From Planctomycetia bacterium (GTDB lineage Bacteria; Planctomycetota; Phycisphaerae; UBA1845; UTPLA1): a stretch of 64,000 nt of DNA. Below are positions 1-9,633 of the stretch, piece by piece (the first letter of the stretch is position 1; the number at the start of each line of letters is the position of its first letter). The notes under the pieces were generated by a model. That model was not told the DNA's origin. It made no database searches and saw only the letters and a list, made by a program, of their open reading frames with translations. The translations under genes and the position numbers were made by a program. Location: positions 1-64,000 of the forward strand of contig JABTTW010000001.1 of the NCBI GenBank assembly GCA_015075745.1. Reading direction: 5' to 3'.

Positions 1-404
1 GAGTCCGTTAGGCTTCCCGCATTGAACGCAATACGCTCCTTGGCAGCCACCGACTCGTCCACGAATAATTCAAACGGCAGGAGAGGCGGCCCGAACGGAG
101 GCACGCTGCCGGGCACCAGGCCGGTCAATTCCATGAGCTCTTCCCGGGTCGCGAATCGCACTTTTTTGACGGCGCACAGCCTTCGTACGGCATCAGAATC
201 CAGCTTGGCAGCAGCGCTCAGCACGAACAGCCTGAATACGTCGCCTGTCTTAATAAGCAGGGCCTTGCCGCCGATCCGAATGTCCTCTCCCCGGGCCTCG
301 GCCGATGCCTCGGAGGTCAGCGTCGGCCCGTGAGAGGCTGTGCGGTAGGTCACGGCCTGCTCATCGAGAAGGCCACGGATTCTGTCGAACAACGACTCTC
401 TCAA
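1..404 (-). CDS. YbaK/ProX-type aminoacyl-tRNA deacylase-like protein (partial)
   Basis: This reading frame runs off the left edge, so the C-terminus is missing; about 134 residues are visible. Frame and content fit the YbaK family, which hydrolyses mischarged aminoacyl-tRNAs. The visible parts are a GGKALLIKTGD-like strand, the RFATREELMELTG segment and the following GLVPGSVPPFG turn typical of the family. The most upstream plausible start is a TTG at 404, whose bases overlap the TGA stop of the glycosyltransferase gene upstream, so the two are probably co-transcribed. The start codon is an inference because no ATG is available near it. Confidence 0.75.
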   Translation of the reverse strand, partial: MRESLFDRIRGLLDEQAVTYRTASHGPTLTSEASAEARGEDIRIGGKALLIKTGDVFRLFVLSAAAKLDSDAVRRLCAVKKVRFATREELMELTGLVPGSVPPFGPPLLPFELFVDESVAAKERIAFNAGSLTD

Positions 405-1408
405 CTCAGTCCCCGCAATCGAACCCGATCGACTCGCTTTATTCGCAGCGATAAAAGCACCGACTCGCGGAAATACGCAAACACGCGAACGTGATAATAA
501 AGCAACATCAGCGGTAACAGCCATAATGTCTGGAGGGTAGACTTACCCTTTCGTGTCCGTTCGTTAAACCCGATGGCGGCAATCGAGGCTGCAATGAACA
601 CCAACGGAGTCCACCGGGCAGGTCCAGTCGTCAACGCCAAGGGAGCCGTGATGTATGCGAATAGGAGCGGCAGGATGTCGACTCGCGGTGGAAGGCGATA
701 CTTGTGCACGAGAAAGGCGGCGGCTTTTCCCCCGGCCAGGGCATGCCGAAAGAAACTCATCCGATCATAAGCGTGCACATGCATCACCGTTGCTTCCGGC
801 ACGACGCGCATTCGGCGTCCCTGAGCGCGAAACATGAGAAACAGGCTCTCTTCATCGCACACCGGTGAATCGACCGACTCGCCGCGCAACTGGGATCGCC
901 ATTGTCCGTCCTCATCGAACCCATGTCCTGCTAACAGGGCTCGGCGCACCGCCATATTGCCGCCTACCAGTCGCGGTGCATCGCCGCGTCCATGCACCCG
1001 GCAGGTGCCTGCGAGCGCCAGTTCATACACGTTTTCCGGCGGTGGCTCCGTGACGAGACCCGTCACGGCCGCGACATCGTCCGCGTCGAACCCGGCGACG
1101 AGTTTTTCCAGCCAATCCGCCTCGGCAATGCAGTCGCTGTCGAGGAATGCAACAATCTCGCCGCGGGCCTCCTTTATTCCGCGATTCCGGGCGGCGTTCG
1201 CGCCGGCGTGCCGCTCGTTACGCAGCCATCGCAGCCGAAGCGACGGTCGATCGTTCGAGAATGACGTCAGCATCTCAATGGTGTTGTCGGTCGAGCAGTC
1301 GTCGACGACGATGACCTCGAAGTCGGTGAAGGTCTGTTCCGCAAGTGCCGCCAGACATCGCGATAGAATCGTACGTCGATTACAGGTCGGGATGACAACA
1401 CTGACCAT
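401..1408 (-). CDS. Family 2 glycosyltransferase
   Basis: The protein transfers a sugar from an activated donor, probably at the inner membrane during envelope glycan synthesis. From the chosen ATG the protein opens directly with the GT-A beta strand VSVVIPTCNRR, followed by VVDDCSTDNT and the metal-binding FLDSDC motif near residue 90. Two hydrophobic stretches near the C-terminus suggest membrane association. The frame stays open upstream to 1525, but that extension is proline/arginine-rich, resembles no GT2 N-terminus and would overlap the divergent methyltransferase region, so the start at 1408 (335 aa) is preferred. Acceptor and sugar cannot be read from sequence. Confidence 0.85.
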   Translation of the reverse strand: MVSVVIPTCNRRTILSRCLAALAEQTFTDFEVIVVDDCSTDNTIEMLTSFSNDRPSLRLRWLRNERHAGANAARNRGIKEARGEIVAFLDSDCIAEADWLEKLVAGFDADDVAAVTGLVTEPPPENVYELALAGTCRVHGRGDAPRLVGGNMAVRRALLAGHGFDEDGQWRSQLRGESVDSPVCDEESLFLMFRAQGRRMRVVPEATVMHVHAYDRMSFFRHALAGGKAAAFLVHKYRLPPRVDILPLLFAYITAPLALTTGPARWTPLVFIAASIAAIGFNERTRKGKSTLQTLWLLPLMLLYYHVRVFAYFRESVLLSLRIKRVDRVRLRGLS

Positions 1409-1558
1409 CGGAATCTGATCCCTCGGCGGTGCGTCTACGATTGACCCCGCTGGTCGAAATGGCCGTGGAGCCGGCCGGCTTCTTTGACGATAATGAAAGC
1501 CGGCGATTCGGTAAACCGTTGCCACCCAATCGGCGCATCATGTAATCGGAGCAAACAC

Positions 1559-2194
1559 GTGCATCGCCGATCCTACAGGCACTGGACCCCGCGATATCTC
1601 GTCGATCGACTTCGCCTGGAATTCTACGAGCGCCTTCATCCCGACCATCCCTGGCTGACGAAATCAGCAAACGCGATTCTGCAAAGCCAATTACAGAACG
1701 ACTTTGTCGGCCTGGAATTCGGTTCGGGCCGCAGCACGCTGTGGCTGGCCCGCCGGGTTCGATTCCTGACCAGCATTGAACATGACCCGGTATGGTTCCA
1801 GAAAGTCTCCGCAATCCTCGCGGCGAATGATATCTCCAACGTCGCGCATCTGCTCAAGGAGGTCGATCGTTGCGAGCAGGAGGCCGCGACGACCGGCTAC
1901 CTGCGAGTCCTCGATGACTTCGCCGCCGAAAGCCTCGACTTCGTCCTCGTCGACGGCGTGTACCGCGCGGCCTGTGCCAACGAAGCGATCGACAAACTCC
2001 GTCCCGGCAGAATGATGATCATCGACAACATAAACTGGTACCTCCCGTGCGACTCTCATGCTCCCAACAGCCGCCGGCCGGCACAAGGCCCGGTCAGCGA
2101 TGATTGGGCTCGGTTTGAGCATCGCGTCTCGACATGGCGACGGGATTGGACGACCAGCGGCGTGACCGACACCGCGATTTTCTACAAACCCTGA
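1559..2194 (+). CDS. SAM-dependent methyltransferase-like protein
   Basis: About 211 residues with a class I methyltransferase core: LEFGSGRSTLWLA is the glycine-rich SAM-binding loop, TSIEHDPVWF the acidic end of strand 2, and LDFVLVDGVY the strand-4 region. A GTG start at 1559 is chosen because GGAG lies 8 bases upstream; an in-frame ATG at 1484 would overlap the extended form of the divergent glycosyltransferase. Such proteins often decorate glycans or glycan precursors in these loci, which is inference here. It is transcribed away from the GT2 gene and converges with the membrane protein gene that ends at 2207. Confidence 0.7.
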   Translation: MHRRSYRHWTPRYLVDRLRLEFYERLHPDHPWLTKSANAILQSQLQNDFVGLEFGSGRSTLWLARRVRFLTSIEHDPVWFQKVSAILAANDISNVAHLLKEVDRCEQEAATTGYLRVLDDFAAESLDFVLVDGVYRAACANEAIDKLRPGRMMIIDNINWYLPCDSHAPNSRRPAQGPVSDDWARFEHRVSTWRRDWTTSGVTDTAIFYKP

Positions 2195-2206
2195 TTAACC
2201 AGCGAC

Positions 2207-4048
2207 TCACGGCGCAGCCGATGCCGCGGACTCAGACAGGTCCAGCCGCGAAATTACCCACGGTCGCTGGAGCCAGTACTCCGCGACATGCCCGACCGTC
2301 CACTCGATCGGGCAATTCATGGGAAAGAAGAAAGTGACCCCGCGCTTCAGAAACAACTCCCGCCGTCGCGGCCACGGCGTCTGAGGCGCGATCATCTCCT
2401 GCACATCCTCAAATCTCGCCTGCATATCCGGCACGCCATTGCTGGCGCTGATCGAGACGACAACGTGGCAGTCATACACCTGTACCAGGTCCATGCCTTC
2501 CAACGGGTCGGCGATGATGATCGCGCCGGGCGGAACATGCGCCGCCAGAAAATCGCGCAATTGTCGCATCCGATATAGATAGCCGAGTCGTTCCTCGGCC
2601 GGTTTCGCCGCTGCTTTGATCGTCTCCGACCACGTGAGCGGCGACTCGTGTCGGGCGTAGAGCAATCCAGCAGGCAGTGCGAGGAGGCTAAGGAGCGAGC
2701 ACAAGAACCGTCGCTTGATGAGCGGCTCGATGCGTAGTACGAATGCCGGAATAACCAGCGCGCAATACCCCACGATGAAAAATGCGTCCAGCCGCTCAAC
2801 CACCCACGCCTCGCCCGCCTTTTGAATGAGAAACGAACAGACCAGCGGTATCACCAGCAGCAGCGCGCAGATTCCCATCGGGACCAGCACCACCCACGCC
2901 TCCCGCCTGCGCCCGCCCGAGACAATCAAAACGCCCGCGGCGGCAAACACCATAGCGCCGGGAACGCCGCCAAAGGCATCAAGCACCGCGGATGGGCTTC
3001 GCGTCAGCGTACCGTCTTCGCGCGTCACGAATCCCGCCGGCACGGGCGGCGCCGCTGCTCCGTCGGTAGGCGGAGCGCCCATCTTCGTCGTCCAGCGCGT
3101 GACCGCAACAAATGGCAGACCAACCAACAACGTCAAACCGATGACGACAAACCGTCGCCCGACAGGTTCCTTCCGCATCACAGCAAACATCCATCGTCCG
3201 GCAAAAAGTGGTCCAAGCGTCATGACCGCGAAGACCGAGTAAAGCCCGTGAGTCTGCCCCATGACCAGGGCCGCCGCCGCCATCTTGATCGCAATGTGAT
3301 TGCCGCGTTGCGACTTAAGCGATTGAGCGGCGAATCCCAGCATCATCGGCAGGAGCCAGAAGGGCGCGAGTTGGTTCGGATAGATGGCCCACGAAGTCGG
3401 CCCGCGTGCCGCGACGCAGAACAACGCCGCGGTCCATGCAGCCCACCTGCTTCCAAAGACTCGCCACGCAAGATAATACGCGCCGGACGCGCAAAGAAGC
3501 TTGCCCCACGCCAAACTGACGAACCACGCGCCAAATGCATCCGTCCCGAAAAGCTTCGCGCAAGCAGCATACAAGGCGTGGATGATATTCGTGTGATACA
3601 GCGGGAAGAAAAACGGCTCCGCCATGTAGGGGTCGGTGTTGGACAAGCCGTGGTCCAGCAGGAATCGAATTCTCGCCAGGTGCACCTTGGCATCGCCCCC
3701 AAGAAAAGCCCCCATCCGCAGGCCGATGACCGCATCAGCAATGACGATGAGCGCCTCCAGGCGGATGACGCCAGCGCAAAGCCTGCCGATCTCCCGCCAC
3801 GCGCCCCCACGACTCAGGTCAATGATCCCCCATGCGATCATTGCGACGATGACCGCGCAAAGCACGACAACCGGCGCATGCAGGACGTAGCACAAGATCG
3901 TTACCGGCGATAAGACCGCAAGCACCGCCAGGAATGACACGGCAATGACGCCGAGCAAACCCGCGTCGGCTTCCTCCCGGTCCACGCGACGCACAATCGC
4001 ATAGCCCGGCAGGCAAAGCAGCGGCCAGAAGAGCAGCGAAAGATACAT
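2207..4048 (-). CDS. Multi-pass membrane protein, GT-C glycosyltransferase-like
   Basis: A 613-residue protein with about a dozen hydrophobic segments. The first large loop carries GGDAKVHLARIRFLLDHG followed by a conserved-looking aromatic stretch (EPFFFPLYHTN). This resembles GT-C enzymes, which use polyprenyl-phosphate sugars and place acidic residues in the first extracytoplasmic loop. The C-terminal ~150 residues are more soluble and contain IIADPLEGMDL and the VVVSISASNG region. It starts immediately after the stop of the GT2 gene at 4049, so it is the last gene of a three-gene operon read leftwards. The exact family and substrate are not assignable by eye. Confidence 0.65.
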   Translation of the reverse strand: MYLSLLFWPLLCLPGYAIVRRVDREEADAGLLGVIAVSFLAVLAVLSPVTILCYVLHAPVVVLCAVIVAMIAWGIIDLSRGGAWREIGRLCAGVIRLEALIVIADAVIGLRMGAFLGGDAKVHLARIRFLLDHGLSNTDPYMAEPFFFPLYHTNIIHALYAACAKLFGTDAFGAWFVSLAWGKLLCASGAYYLAWRVFGSRWAAWTAALFCVAARGPTSWAIYPNQLAPFWLLPMMLGFAAQSLKSQRGNHIAIKMAAAALVMGQTHGLYSVFAVMTLGPLFAGRWMFAVMRKEPVGRRFVVIGLTLLVGLPFVAVTRWTTKMGAPPTDGAAAPPVPAGFVTREDGTLTRSPSAVLDAFGGVPGAMVFAAAGVLIVSGGRRREAWVVLVPMGICALLLVIPLVCSFLIQKAGEAWVVERLDAFFIVGYCALVIPAFVLRIEPLIKRRFLCSLLSLLALPAGLLYARHESPLTWSETIKAAAKPAEERLGYLYRMRQLRDFLAAHVPPGAIIIADPLEGMDLVQVYDCHVVVSISASNGVPDMQARFEDVQEMIAPQTPWPRRRELFLKRGVTFFFPMNCPIEWTVGHVAEYWLQRPWVISRLDLSESAASAAP

Positions 4049-5071
4049 TTACGCACCGCTCCCCGTACGATGCGCCTTTGAGGTTAGCAAGTAGGCGACC
4101 ACACCCTGCACCATGCCGATGCCCCGCCAGATCGACCTCAGGAAACCAATCGGAACAAACGCCAGGTATCGAACGTTCCGCATCCGCCCGAACAGTCGCA
4201 TAGCCAGGGGCAGTTGAAGTGCGGCCAGTCCCCCGGCGAGCCCCACGGGTATCGTCCAATAGCGATCAGTCGCCAGCAGCGGCAGGCAGGCGAGCATCAA
4301 GATGGCCAGCGGCGGCTGCGCATGATCCACCCATGTGCTGTAGTCGTCGCCCATGGCCGTATGGCGATGGGCAATGTGCAGGAAAACTCGCCAGTAGCCA
4401 TGATGCCGCTGAGAACGGAGATACCGCGACAGCCTTTTCGGATGAAAGTGCCGAACCAGCGAACGCGGCTCAAAGCGCAGTTCATTCCCCGCCGCCGCCA
4501 CGCGATACGACAGTTCCGCATCCTCCGCACCCGGCGAACCGCGGCCGTTGAATCGGCCCTCGTCGAACCCCCCGACCTGCTCGAGCACATTGCGCCGATA
4601 AATGACGTTGAACCCCCCGAGAAAATTCACCCGTGACGACATACGTGCATGCCGCAGCATGATCTCCTCATGGATCACACAGGCCAACAGCGACTCTGGG
4701 CACATGTTGCCGTAACTGCCGCCGACACCGCCGACCCGCGGATCGGAAAGGTGCGGAAGGAGCAGGTCCAGCGCGTCCGGCCTCGCGACACAGTCCGAGT
4801 CAATAAACCAGACCAGCGGCGTCGTCGCCGCCCGCCAGCCGACGTTCCTCGCGGCGCCCGGGCCTCCGCCCGAACCGGTCAGGACCCTCACAGGGAATTC
4901 GCCCGCGATGCGAGCGCTCGCATCGGTCGAGTCGTCGTCGACGAAGATAATCTCCTGCAGATTACAGCGGCCCGCCTGCAAAATGGTGATGACGGCCTCA
5001 AGGCAGTCGTGCAACGTGCCTGCGCAATTTCGACCGGGAATGACAAGAGTGACAGCGTCTTCGTCCACCAT
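4049..5071 (-). CDS. Family 2 glycosyltransferase with C-terminal membrane segments
   Basis: About 340 residues. The GT-A core is clear: VTLVIPGRNCAGTL, then IFVDDDSTDAS and the DxD-type WFIDSDC motif, with a later RGSPGAEDAELSYR acidic motif where the catalytic base lies in this family. The last ~100 residues contain two or three hydrophobic helices. The ATG at 5071 is 13 bases after the stop of the TPR gene; a longer reading to 5290 would run inside that gene and has no GT2-like sequence. It sits in the middle of a tight operon with the TPR/TMTC-like gene upstream and the GT-C-like gene downstream. Confidence 0.85.
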   Translation of the reverse strand: MVDEDAVTLVIPGRNCAGTLHDCLEAVITILQAGRCNLQEIIFVDDDSTDASARIAGEFPVRVLTGSGGGPGAARNVGWRAATTPLVWFIDSDCVARPDALDLLLPHLSDPRVGGVGGSYGNMCPESLLACVIHEEIMLRHARMSSRVNFLGGFNVIYRRNVLEQVGGFDEGRFNGRGSPGAEDAELSYRVAAAGNELRFEPRSLVRHFHPKRLSRYLRSQRHHGYWRVFLHIAHRHTAMGDDYSTWVDHAQPPLAILMLACLPLLATDRYWTIPVGLAGGLAALQLPLAMRLFGRMRNVRYLAFVPIGFLRSIWRGIGMVQGVVAYLLTSKAHRTGSGA

Positions 5072-5084
5072 GTACGGAATGTAA

Positions 5085-7142
5085 TCAGTTCGCGGGGTCC
5101 TGCAATCGCGTGAGCGTCTCCAGGCTCCTGAGCGCGGGAACGTATTCGGGGTTGATGGCCAGCGATGCTCGATATGCGTCGATCGCCTCGGGAATCCGAC
5201 CTTCTGTTTGCAGGGTCCAACCCAGACCGTAATAGGCGGCGAAATGCGACGGGTCGTTTCGAACGGCAGCGCGATAGGCGTCGATGGCATCAGGTCGGCG
5301 GCTCACCTTGGCGAGCGTGTTTGCCAGATTGAAGTATGCCTTCGCCATGACGGCAGGCGGCGTGGACGGCTTGGCCAACTGGATGCCGTCTTGATACTCG
5401 GCAATCGCCTCGTCGTGGCGGATCATGCGCGTCAGCGCATTGCCGGTGACGATATATGCCTCGATCTCCCCGGGGTCGATCGACTTCGCGGTGGCCAGTG
5501 CGTCAATGGCCTCCTGATCGCGCCCGGCCTCGTAATACCCGTTTCCCTGATTGAATGCCGTTGTCCACGACTCCGGCTGCAATTCCGCGACCTTGCCATA
5601 CTCCTGCGCCGCCTCAAGGCTGCGACCTAGCTTGTGCAGCGTCTGCGCCAGGTTGGAGCGTGCCTTGGTATCGTTCGGCACGAGGCGAATCGCTGCCTCA
5701 AAATGCGGTATGGCCTTCTCGTATTCTCCCGATGCGTAGTATGCGACCCCAAGGTTGTTTCGCGCACGGGAATGCTCGGGAAAGCGGCTCACAACCGAAG
5801 ACCACATGCCGATCGAATCGTGATAGTCCTGATTCCTTGAATAACTCCGCGCTCCGAGAGCTGCCGCGACGATAAGAAGCGTCCCGACGGCGATGGGTCG
5901 CGCGGCCGACGGAATTAAGAGGCCCGCCTGGCACAATCGCCCGAGAATCCATCGCGCTCCAATCACGAAGAGAACCGACACCGATGCCAGCGAAAGGTAC
6001 ATCCGGTGCTCGAAGATAACATCCTTAAGCGGAACGAAAGAAGAAGTCGGCAGAAGCACCAGAAAGAACCACACCAACACAAACCCCAGAGCCGGCCTCC
6101 GCAGGAACAGGACCACCGAGCTAACGAGGAGTGCAATGACGATGGTGATTGACCCGATCGCTTCGCCGGGTGAACTCACGACGGGCCATTGATAATCCAG
6201 GCACAGCGCATCCGGCCAAATGGCGAGACTGAGGTAATGAAGGATCACGCCGGGCTGGGTGAGCAGATATTGAGTCGGCGTCATGCCGGCAATAGAGAAC
6301 CCGACAGTCTGTTTTGCATCAGGCTCGCCTGCGAACACGCCGTGAAAGACGCCTGTCCCCAAAAGGATGAGCCACGTCGCCCCAAGCGCCAGATGCAGCC
6401 ATCCGCGCCGCCGCACAACGTCCCGCCAGCTGTCCGCCAAAAACGCGCGGTCATAGAGCACCGCCGCCGCCGGCGCAGTTACCATCACCGGTTTGCACAC
6501 CATTCCCAATGCGCAGGCGGCGACCGTCGCAATCGCCCAGCCGGTCCGGCGCGCCGAGGTGGCAGAGCGAACCAGACAATAGAGCATCAGCAGGTAGAAC
6601 AGCCCCACCATCGACTCGCTGCGCTGGATGATGTACGTCACACTTTCGGTCTGGATCGGGTGGACTCCCCACAGCAGTGCGATGGCAAATGCGGTCCATA
6701 GCGTGGAGTCTGGCGCACGCAGACTGTCGTTGGATGCCGGGTCGCCAACGCCTGAGGACTTGTTTTTGACGAGCGCGATGCTCCGCCGAACGAGACCGAA
6801 TAGGACAAGTGTCGCCAGGACGTGAATGACGAGATTCACTGCATGGTATCCATGCGGCTCCAGTTGGCCGATGGCATGATTCAGCGCGAACGAAATATCG
6901 ACCAGCGGGCGTGCCGAGTGAATCGCGTCACTAAAGGAGTACGAGCCCTTTGACTGCGAGGCCGCGACGATAAGGTTGTCGTCCAGCAGCATGGCCCCGT
7001 CAAAGCTGTTGACGTAGCAGGCGATGACTGCAAGCGCCAGCCCGACGGACGCGACGAGCTGCAGCCGTTTGCCGTCATTTACTGATTGAGACTGCAAGCC
7101 TTGATCCTCGCGCGGTCCCATCGACTTAGTCGATGCCATCAT
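5085..7142 (-). CDS. TMTC-like membrane protein with C-terminal TPR repeats
   Basis: The N-terminal half is polytopic. An acidic LLDDN motif follows the first membrane helix, then SARPLVDISFALNHAIG and YHAVNLVIHVLATLVLF, the signature of TMTC-type proteins, whose eukaryotic members are O-mannosyltransferases of the GT-C fold. The last ~220 residues form about six tetratricopeptide repeats (for example ARNNLGVAYYASGEYEKAIPHF). The start is ambiguous: tandem ATGs at 7142 and 7139 and others up to 7274 are in frame and none has a strong ribosome site; 7142 leaves room for the divergent gene at 7280. It heads the operon with the GT2 and GT-C-like genes. A protein or lipid glycosylation role is inference. 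Confidence 0.75.
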   Translation of the reverse strand: MMASTKSMGPREDQGLQSQSVNDGKRLQLVASVGLALAVIACYVNSFDGAMLLDDNLIVAASQSKGSYSFSDAIHSARPLVDISFALNHAIGQLEPHGYHAVNLVIHVLATLVLFGLVRRSIALVKNKSSGVGDPASNDSLRAPDSTLWTAFAIALLWGVHPIQTESVTYIIQRSESMVGLFYLLMLYCLVRSATSARRTGWAIATVAACALGMVCKPVMVTAPAAAVLYDRAFLADSWRDVVRRRGWLHLALGATWLILLGTGVFHGVFAGEPDAKQTVGFSIAGMTPTQYLLTQPGVILHYLSLAIWPDALCLDYQWPVVSSPGEAIGSITIVIALLVSSVVLFLRRPALGFVLVWFFLVLLPTSSFVPLKDVIFEHRMYLSLASVSVLFVIGARWILGRLCQAGLLIPSAARPIAVGTLLIVAAALGARSYSRNQDYHDSIGMWSSVVSRFPEHSRARNNLGVAYYASGEYEKAIPHFEAAIRLVPNDTKARSNLAQTLHKLGRSLEAAQEYGKVAELQPESWTTAFNQGNGYYEAGRDQEAIDALATAKSIDPGEIEAYIVTGNALTRMIRHDEAIAEYQDGIQLAKPSTPPAVMAKAYFNLANTLAKVSRRPDAIDAYRAAVRNDPSHFAAYYGLGWTLQTEGRIPEAIDAYRASLAINPEYVPALRSLETLTRLQDPAN

Positions 7143-7279
7143 GCACGAGGAGTGTACGTCTCGTAACATGGATTTGCACCCCCAGGGCCCCACCACTTCG
7201 ATGTGGATTCGCGCGTTTGGGTGCGGTAGCATCAGGTGCCGACTACTCACATGACGTTCGTCCGAGAATTGCAAGAACC

Positions 7280-8002
7280 ATGCACAAGAATTCGGAGAAT
7301 CCTGCCGGTCGCCGACCAGAAACGGGAGATGTCTCGGTCTTCGTCGTCGTCCCGGCCTACAACGAATCCGAAGTGGTCGGCCAGGTCGTCGAATCGCTCA
7401 AGCGAGACTACCCCAATGTAGTGGTCGTCGATGACGGCTCCACAGACCAAACGCGTGAAGCTGCCAAGGCCGCCGGTGCCATCGTCCTGCGCCACGTGAT
7501 CAACCGGGGCCAGGGCGCGGCGATTCAGACCGGCATCGAGTTTTCTCTTCTTTCCGGTGCCAGCCACATCGTGACATTCGACGCCGACGGCCAGCACGAT
7601 GTGGCGGACATCGCCCGGCTGCTGGAGCCCATTCTTCGGGGCGATTGCGAGATCGCGATGGGCTCGCGCTTTCTCGGCGAGGCGATCGATCTTCCCGCAT
7701 CGAGACGGATGACCTTGAAGCTGGGCGTCCTCTTCACCAGATTCACCAGCGGCGTCAATCTGTCGGATGTTCACAACGGACTGCGTGCCTTCTCTCGAAT
7801 GGCGGCCGAGCGAATCCACATCCGGCTCGACGGCATGGCCCACGCGAGCGAGCTGATCGATCTCATTCACCGCAGCGGTCTGCCCTACAGAGAAGTTCCC
7901 GTCACCATTCGCTATACCGAGTACTCGCGCGCAAAAGGGCAGTCCACCCGTGGCGCGTTACGAATCGCCTGGCATTATCTGCTCGGAAGGGTTGTACGAT
8001 GA
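7280..8002 (+). CDS. DPM1/polyprenyl-phosphate glycosyltransferase-like GT2
   Basis: A 240-residue soluble GT2 close in pattern to dolichol-phosphate mannosyltransferase and bacterial polyprenyl-phosphate sugar synthases. Motifs are VFVVVPAYNESEVV at the start, VVDDGSTDQT, the FDADGQHDVADI metal site and GSRFLGEA. These enzymes charge a polyprenyl phosphate with one sugar at the cytoplasmic face, supplying GT-C enzymes such as the two membrane proteins in the divergent operon. The ATG at 7280 gives the usual N-terminus; the open frame upstream has no family resemblance. Its stop overlaps the next start by four bases (ATGA), so it is translationally coupled to the DUF2304 gene. Confidence 0.85.
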   Translation: MHKNSENPAGRRPETGDVSVFVVVPAYNESEVVGQVVESLKRDYPNVVVVDDGSTDQTREAAKAAGAIVLRHVINRGQGAAIQTGIEFSLLSGASHIVTFDADGQHDVADIARLLEPILRGDCEIAMGSRFLGEAIDLPASRRMTLKLGVLFTRFTSGVNLSDVHNGLRAFSRMAAERIHIRLDGMAHASELIDLIHRSGLPYREVPVTIRYTEYSRAKGQSTRGALRIAWHYLLGRVVR

Positions 8003-8367
8003 ATGGATATCAAATCATCGCCGTCAGCATCCTCGGTCTGTTACTCCTGATCAGCCTCACGGCCATGTTCCGCGGCTGGGCCACGAGGCGTGAGGGCGCT
8101 GCATGGTCCGCGATTTTTCTCGCTGCGATCGTGGCCACCATCAGGCCGCAAATCACCCAGGACATCGCCAACGCCCTCGATATCGACCGCGGCGCGGACC
8201 TCGTCTTTTACTGCGGTGTCCTGGTCATGATGGTGGGCTTCTGGATGACCTACCTTCGCATGCGCCGTCTCCGCCGAGACGTCACGCTCCTGGTTCGCCA
8301 CATCGCCATTCTCGAGGCACGCGGGTCGCTTGCCCCCGTTGATCGTCCATCGCCTGACGGCCCATAA
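7999..8367 (+). CDS. DUF2304 family small membrane protein
   Basis: A 122-residue protein with three hydrophobic segments (starting QIIAVSILGLLLLISL), a charged RPQITQDIANAL loop and a basic, helical C-terminus (LRMRRLRRDVTLLVRHIAILEAR). This matches DUF2304 proteins, which are commonly encoded directly behind DPM-like glycosyltransferases and are thought to assist them at the membrane. The 4-base overlap with the upstream gene supports the pairing. Confidence 0.75.
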   Translation: MNGYQIIAVSILGLLLLISLTAMFRGWATRREGAAWSAIFLAAIVATIRPQITQDIANALDIDRGADLVFYCGVLVMMVGFWMTYLRMRRLRRDVTLLVRHIAILEARGSLAPVDRPSPDGP

Positions 8368-8432
8368 GCCGGGAATCGCAGGTTTCCCATAAGCCTTGCC
8401 ACGCTTCCCTTTTACATCTATATCTGTGCGTC

Positions 8433-8457
8433 GCGGTCGAGCGTTCGACCGCCTGTT
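8433..8457 (+). terminator. Hairpin, probable terminator after DUF2304 gene
   Basis: A perfect 8-bp stem GCGGTCGA/TCGACCGC with a 4-base loop (GCGT) is followed by CTGTTTT. It lies 65 bases after the DUF2304 stop and just before the aminotransferase gene. The short T tract makes it a moderate terminator; a role as a leader hairpin of the downstream gene is possible. Confidence 0.45.
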
Positions 8458-8478
8458 TTGGCACTGGAACTCCATTCC

Positions 8479-9624
8479 ATGACAACCGCCGCCATGAAGC
8501 CTCCCGCCGTTCAAACTCCCATCCCGCTGCTCGATCTCAAGGGGCAGTACGCTCCCATCCGAGAAGAGATACGCAGGGCCATCGACGCCGTCTGCGATTC
8601 TCAGCGTTTCATCGGCGGCCCTGAGGTGGTTGCCTGTGAGGAGGCCATCGCCGCCTACTGTGGCTGCAAGTACGCCATTGGAATGAGCAGCGGTACCGAC
8701 GCGCTGTTGTGCAGCATGATGGCCATGGGCATCGGGCCGGGTGATGAGGTTGTCGTGCCGTCCTTCACCTTCTTCGCCACGGCCGGCTGCGTGAGCCGAC
8801 TCGGCGCCAAGCCCGTCTTTGTCGATGTCGATCCTGACACCTGCAACACAACGGCGGACTACATCGCGAAGGCGATCACCCCGCGAACAAAGCTCATCAT
8901 CCCGGTGCATCTCTTCGGCCAGTGCGCGGACATGGACCCGATTATGGCCCTGGGCAAGTCTCGCAATATCCCCGTCATGGAGGACGCCGCTCAGTCGATT
9001 GGCGCCACGTACAAGGGCAGGCAGGCTTGTTCGATGGGCGACGTCGGCACGCTCTCGTTTTTCCCCAGCAAAAATCTCGGCGCTTTTGGCGATGCCGGCA
9101 TGGTTTGCACCAACAGGTCCGACCTCGCCGATCGCATCCGCATGTTCCGCGACCATGGCGCATCCCCGAAGTACTACCACAAGTGGATCGGCGGCAATTT
9201 CCGGCTCGATGCCCTCCAGGCCGCCGTGGTGCGGATCAAGCTGCAGTATCTGTCCGGCTGGTCGAAGCAGCGCGGCGAAAACGCCTGCCGATATGGTGGG
9301 CTCTTCGCGGGGAGCGTGGTTCGGCCGCCCGTCATCAATGAGTCGAACATCTCCATCTTCAATCAGTACTGCATTCGCGTGCCCCGGCGCGACGAGCTGC
9401 GCAAGCACCTCGACGCCCATGGCATCGGCAACGAAGTCTATTACCCCGTCCCGCTTCACATGCAGGAGTGTTTCGCCTCCCTGGGCGGCAAGCCCGGCGA
9501 CTGTCCAAACGCCGAGGCGGCGGCCCGTGACATCCTGGCCATTCCGATTTACCCGGAGCTCACCACCGAGCAGCAGGAGCGCGTGGCGGCGACCATTCTC
9601 GATTTCTATAAGTCCGGGGCCTGA
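8479..9624 (+). CDS. DegT/DnrJ/EryC1/StrS-family sugar aminotransferase
   Basis: A PLP enzyme of about 381 residues that transaminates nucleotide-linked keto-sugars for envelope glycans. Recognisable parts are LLDLKGQYAPIREEI at the N-terminus, GMSSGTDALL, VVVPSFTFFATAG, VMEDAAQSIGATYKG and LSFFPSKNLGAFGDAGM, the last containing the PLP lysine. It has the full family length. The ATG at 8479 is chosen over an upstream TTG (8458) and a downstream ATG (8494). The next gene follows after nine bases, so the two form an operon. The particular amino sugar made cannot be inferred. Confidence 0.9.
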   Translation: MTTAAMKPPAVQTPIPLLDLKGQYAPIREEIRRAIDAVCDSQRFIGGPEVVACEEAIAAYCGCKYAIGMSSGTDALLCSMMAMGIGPGDEVVVPSFTFFATAGCVSRLGAKPVFVDVDPDTCNTTADYIAKAITPRTKLIIPVHLFGQCADMDPIMALGKSRNIPVMEDAAQSIGATYKGRQACSMGDVGTLSFFPSKNLGAFGDAGMVCTNRSDLADRIRMFRDHGASPKYYHKWIGGNFRLDALQAAVVRIKLQYLSGWSKQRGENACRYGGLFAGSVVRPPVINESNISIFNQYCIRVPRRDELRKHLDAHGIGNEVYYPVPLHMQECFASLGGKPGDCPNAEAAARDILAIPIYPELTTEQQERVAATILDFYKSGA

Positions 9625-9633
9625 GGAGCTGCC

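Noticed and set aside
2822-3913. A 363-codon plus-strand open frame
   Set aside because: Antisense to the GT-C-like membrane protein; extremely rich in R, H, Q and D, as expected for the complement of hydrophobic codons.
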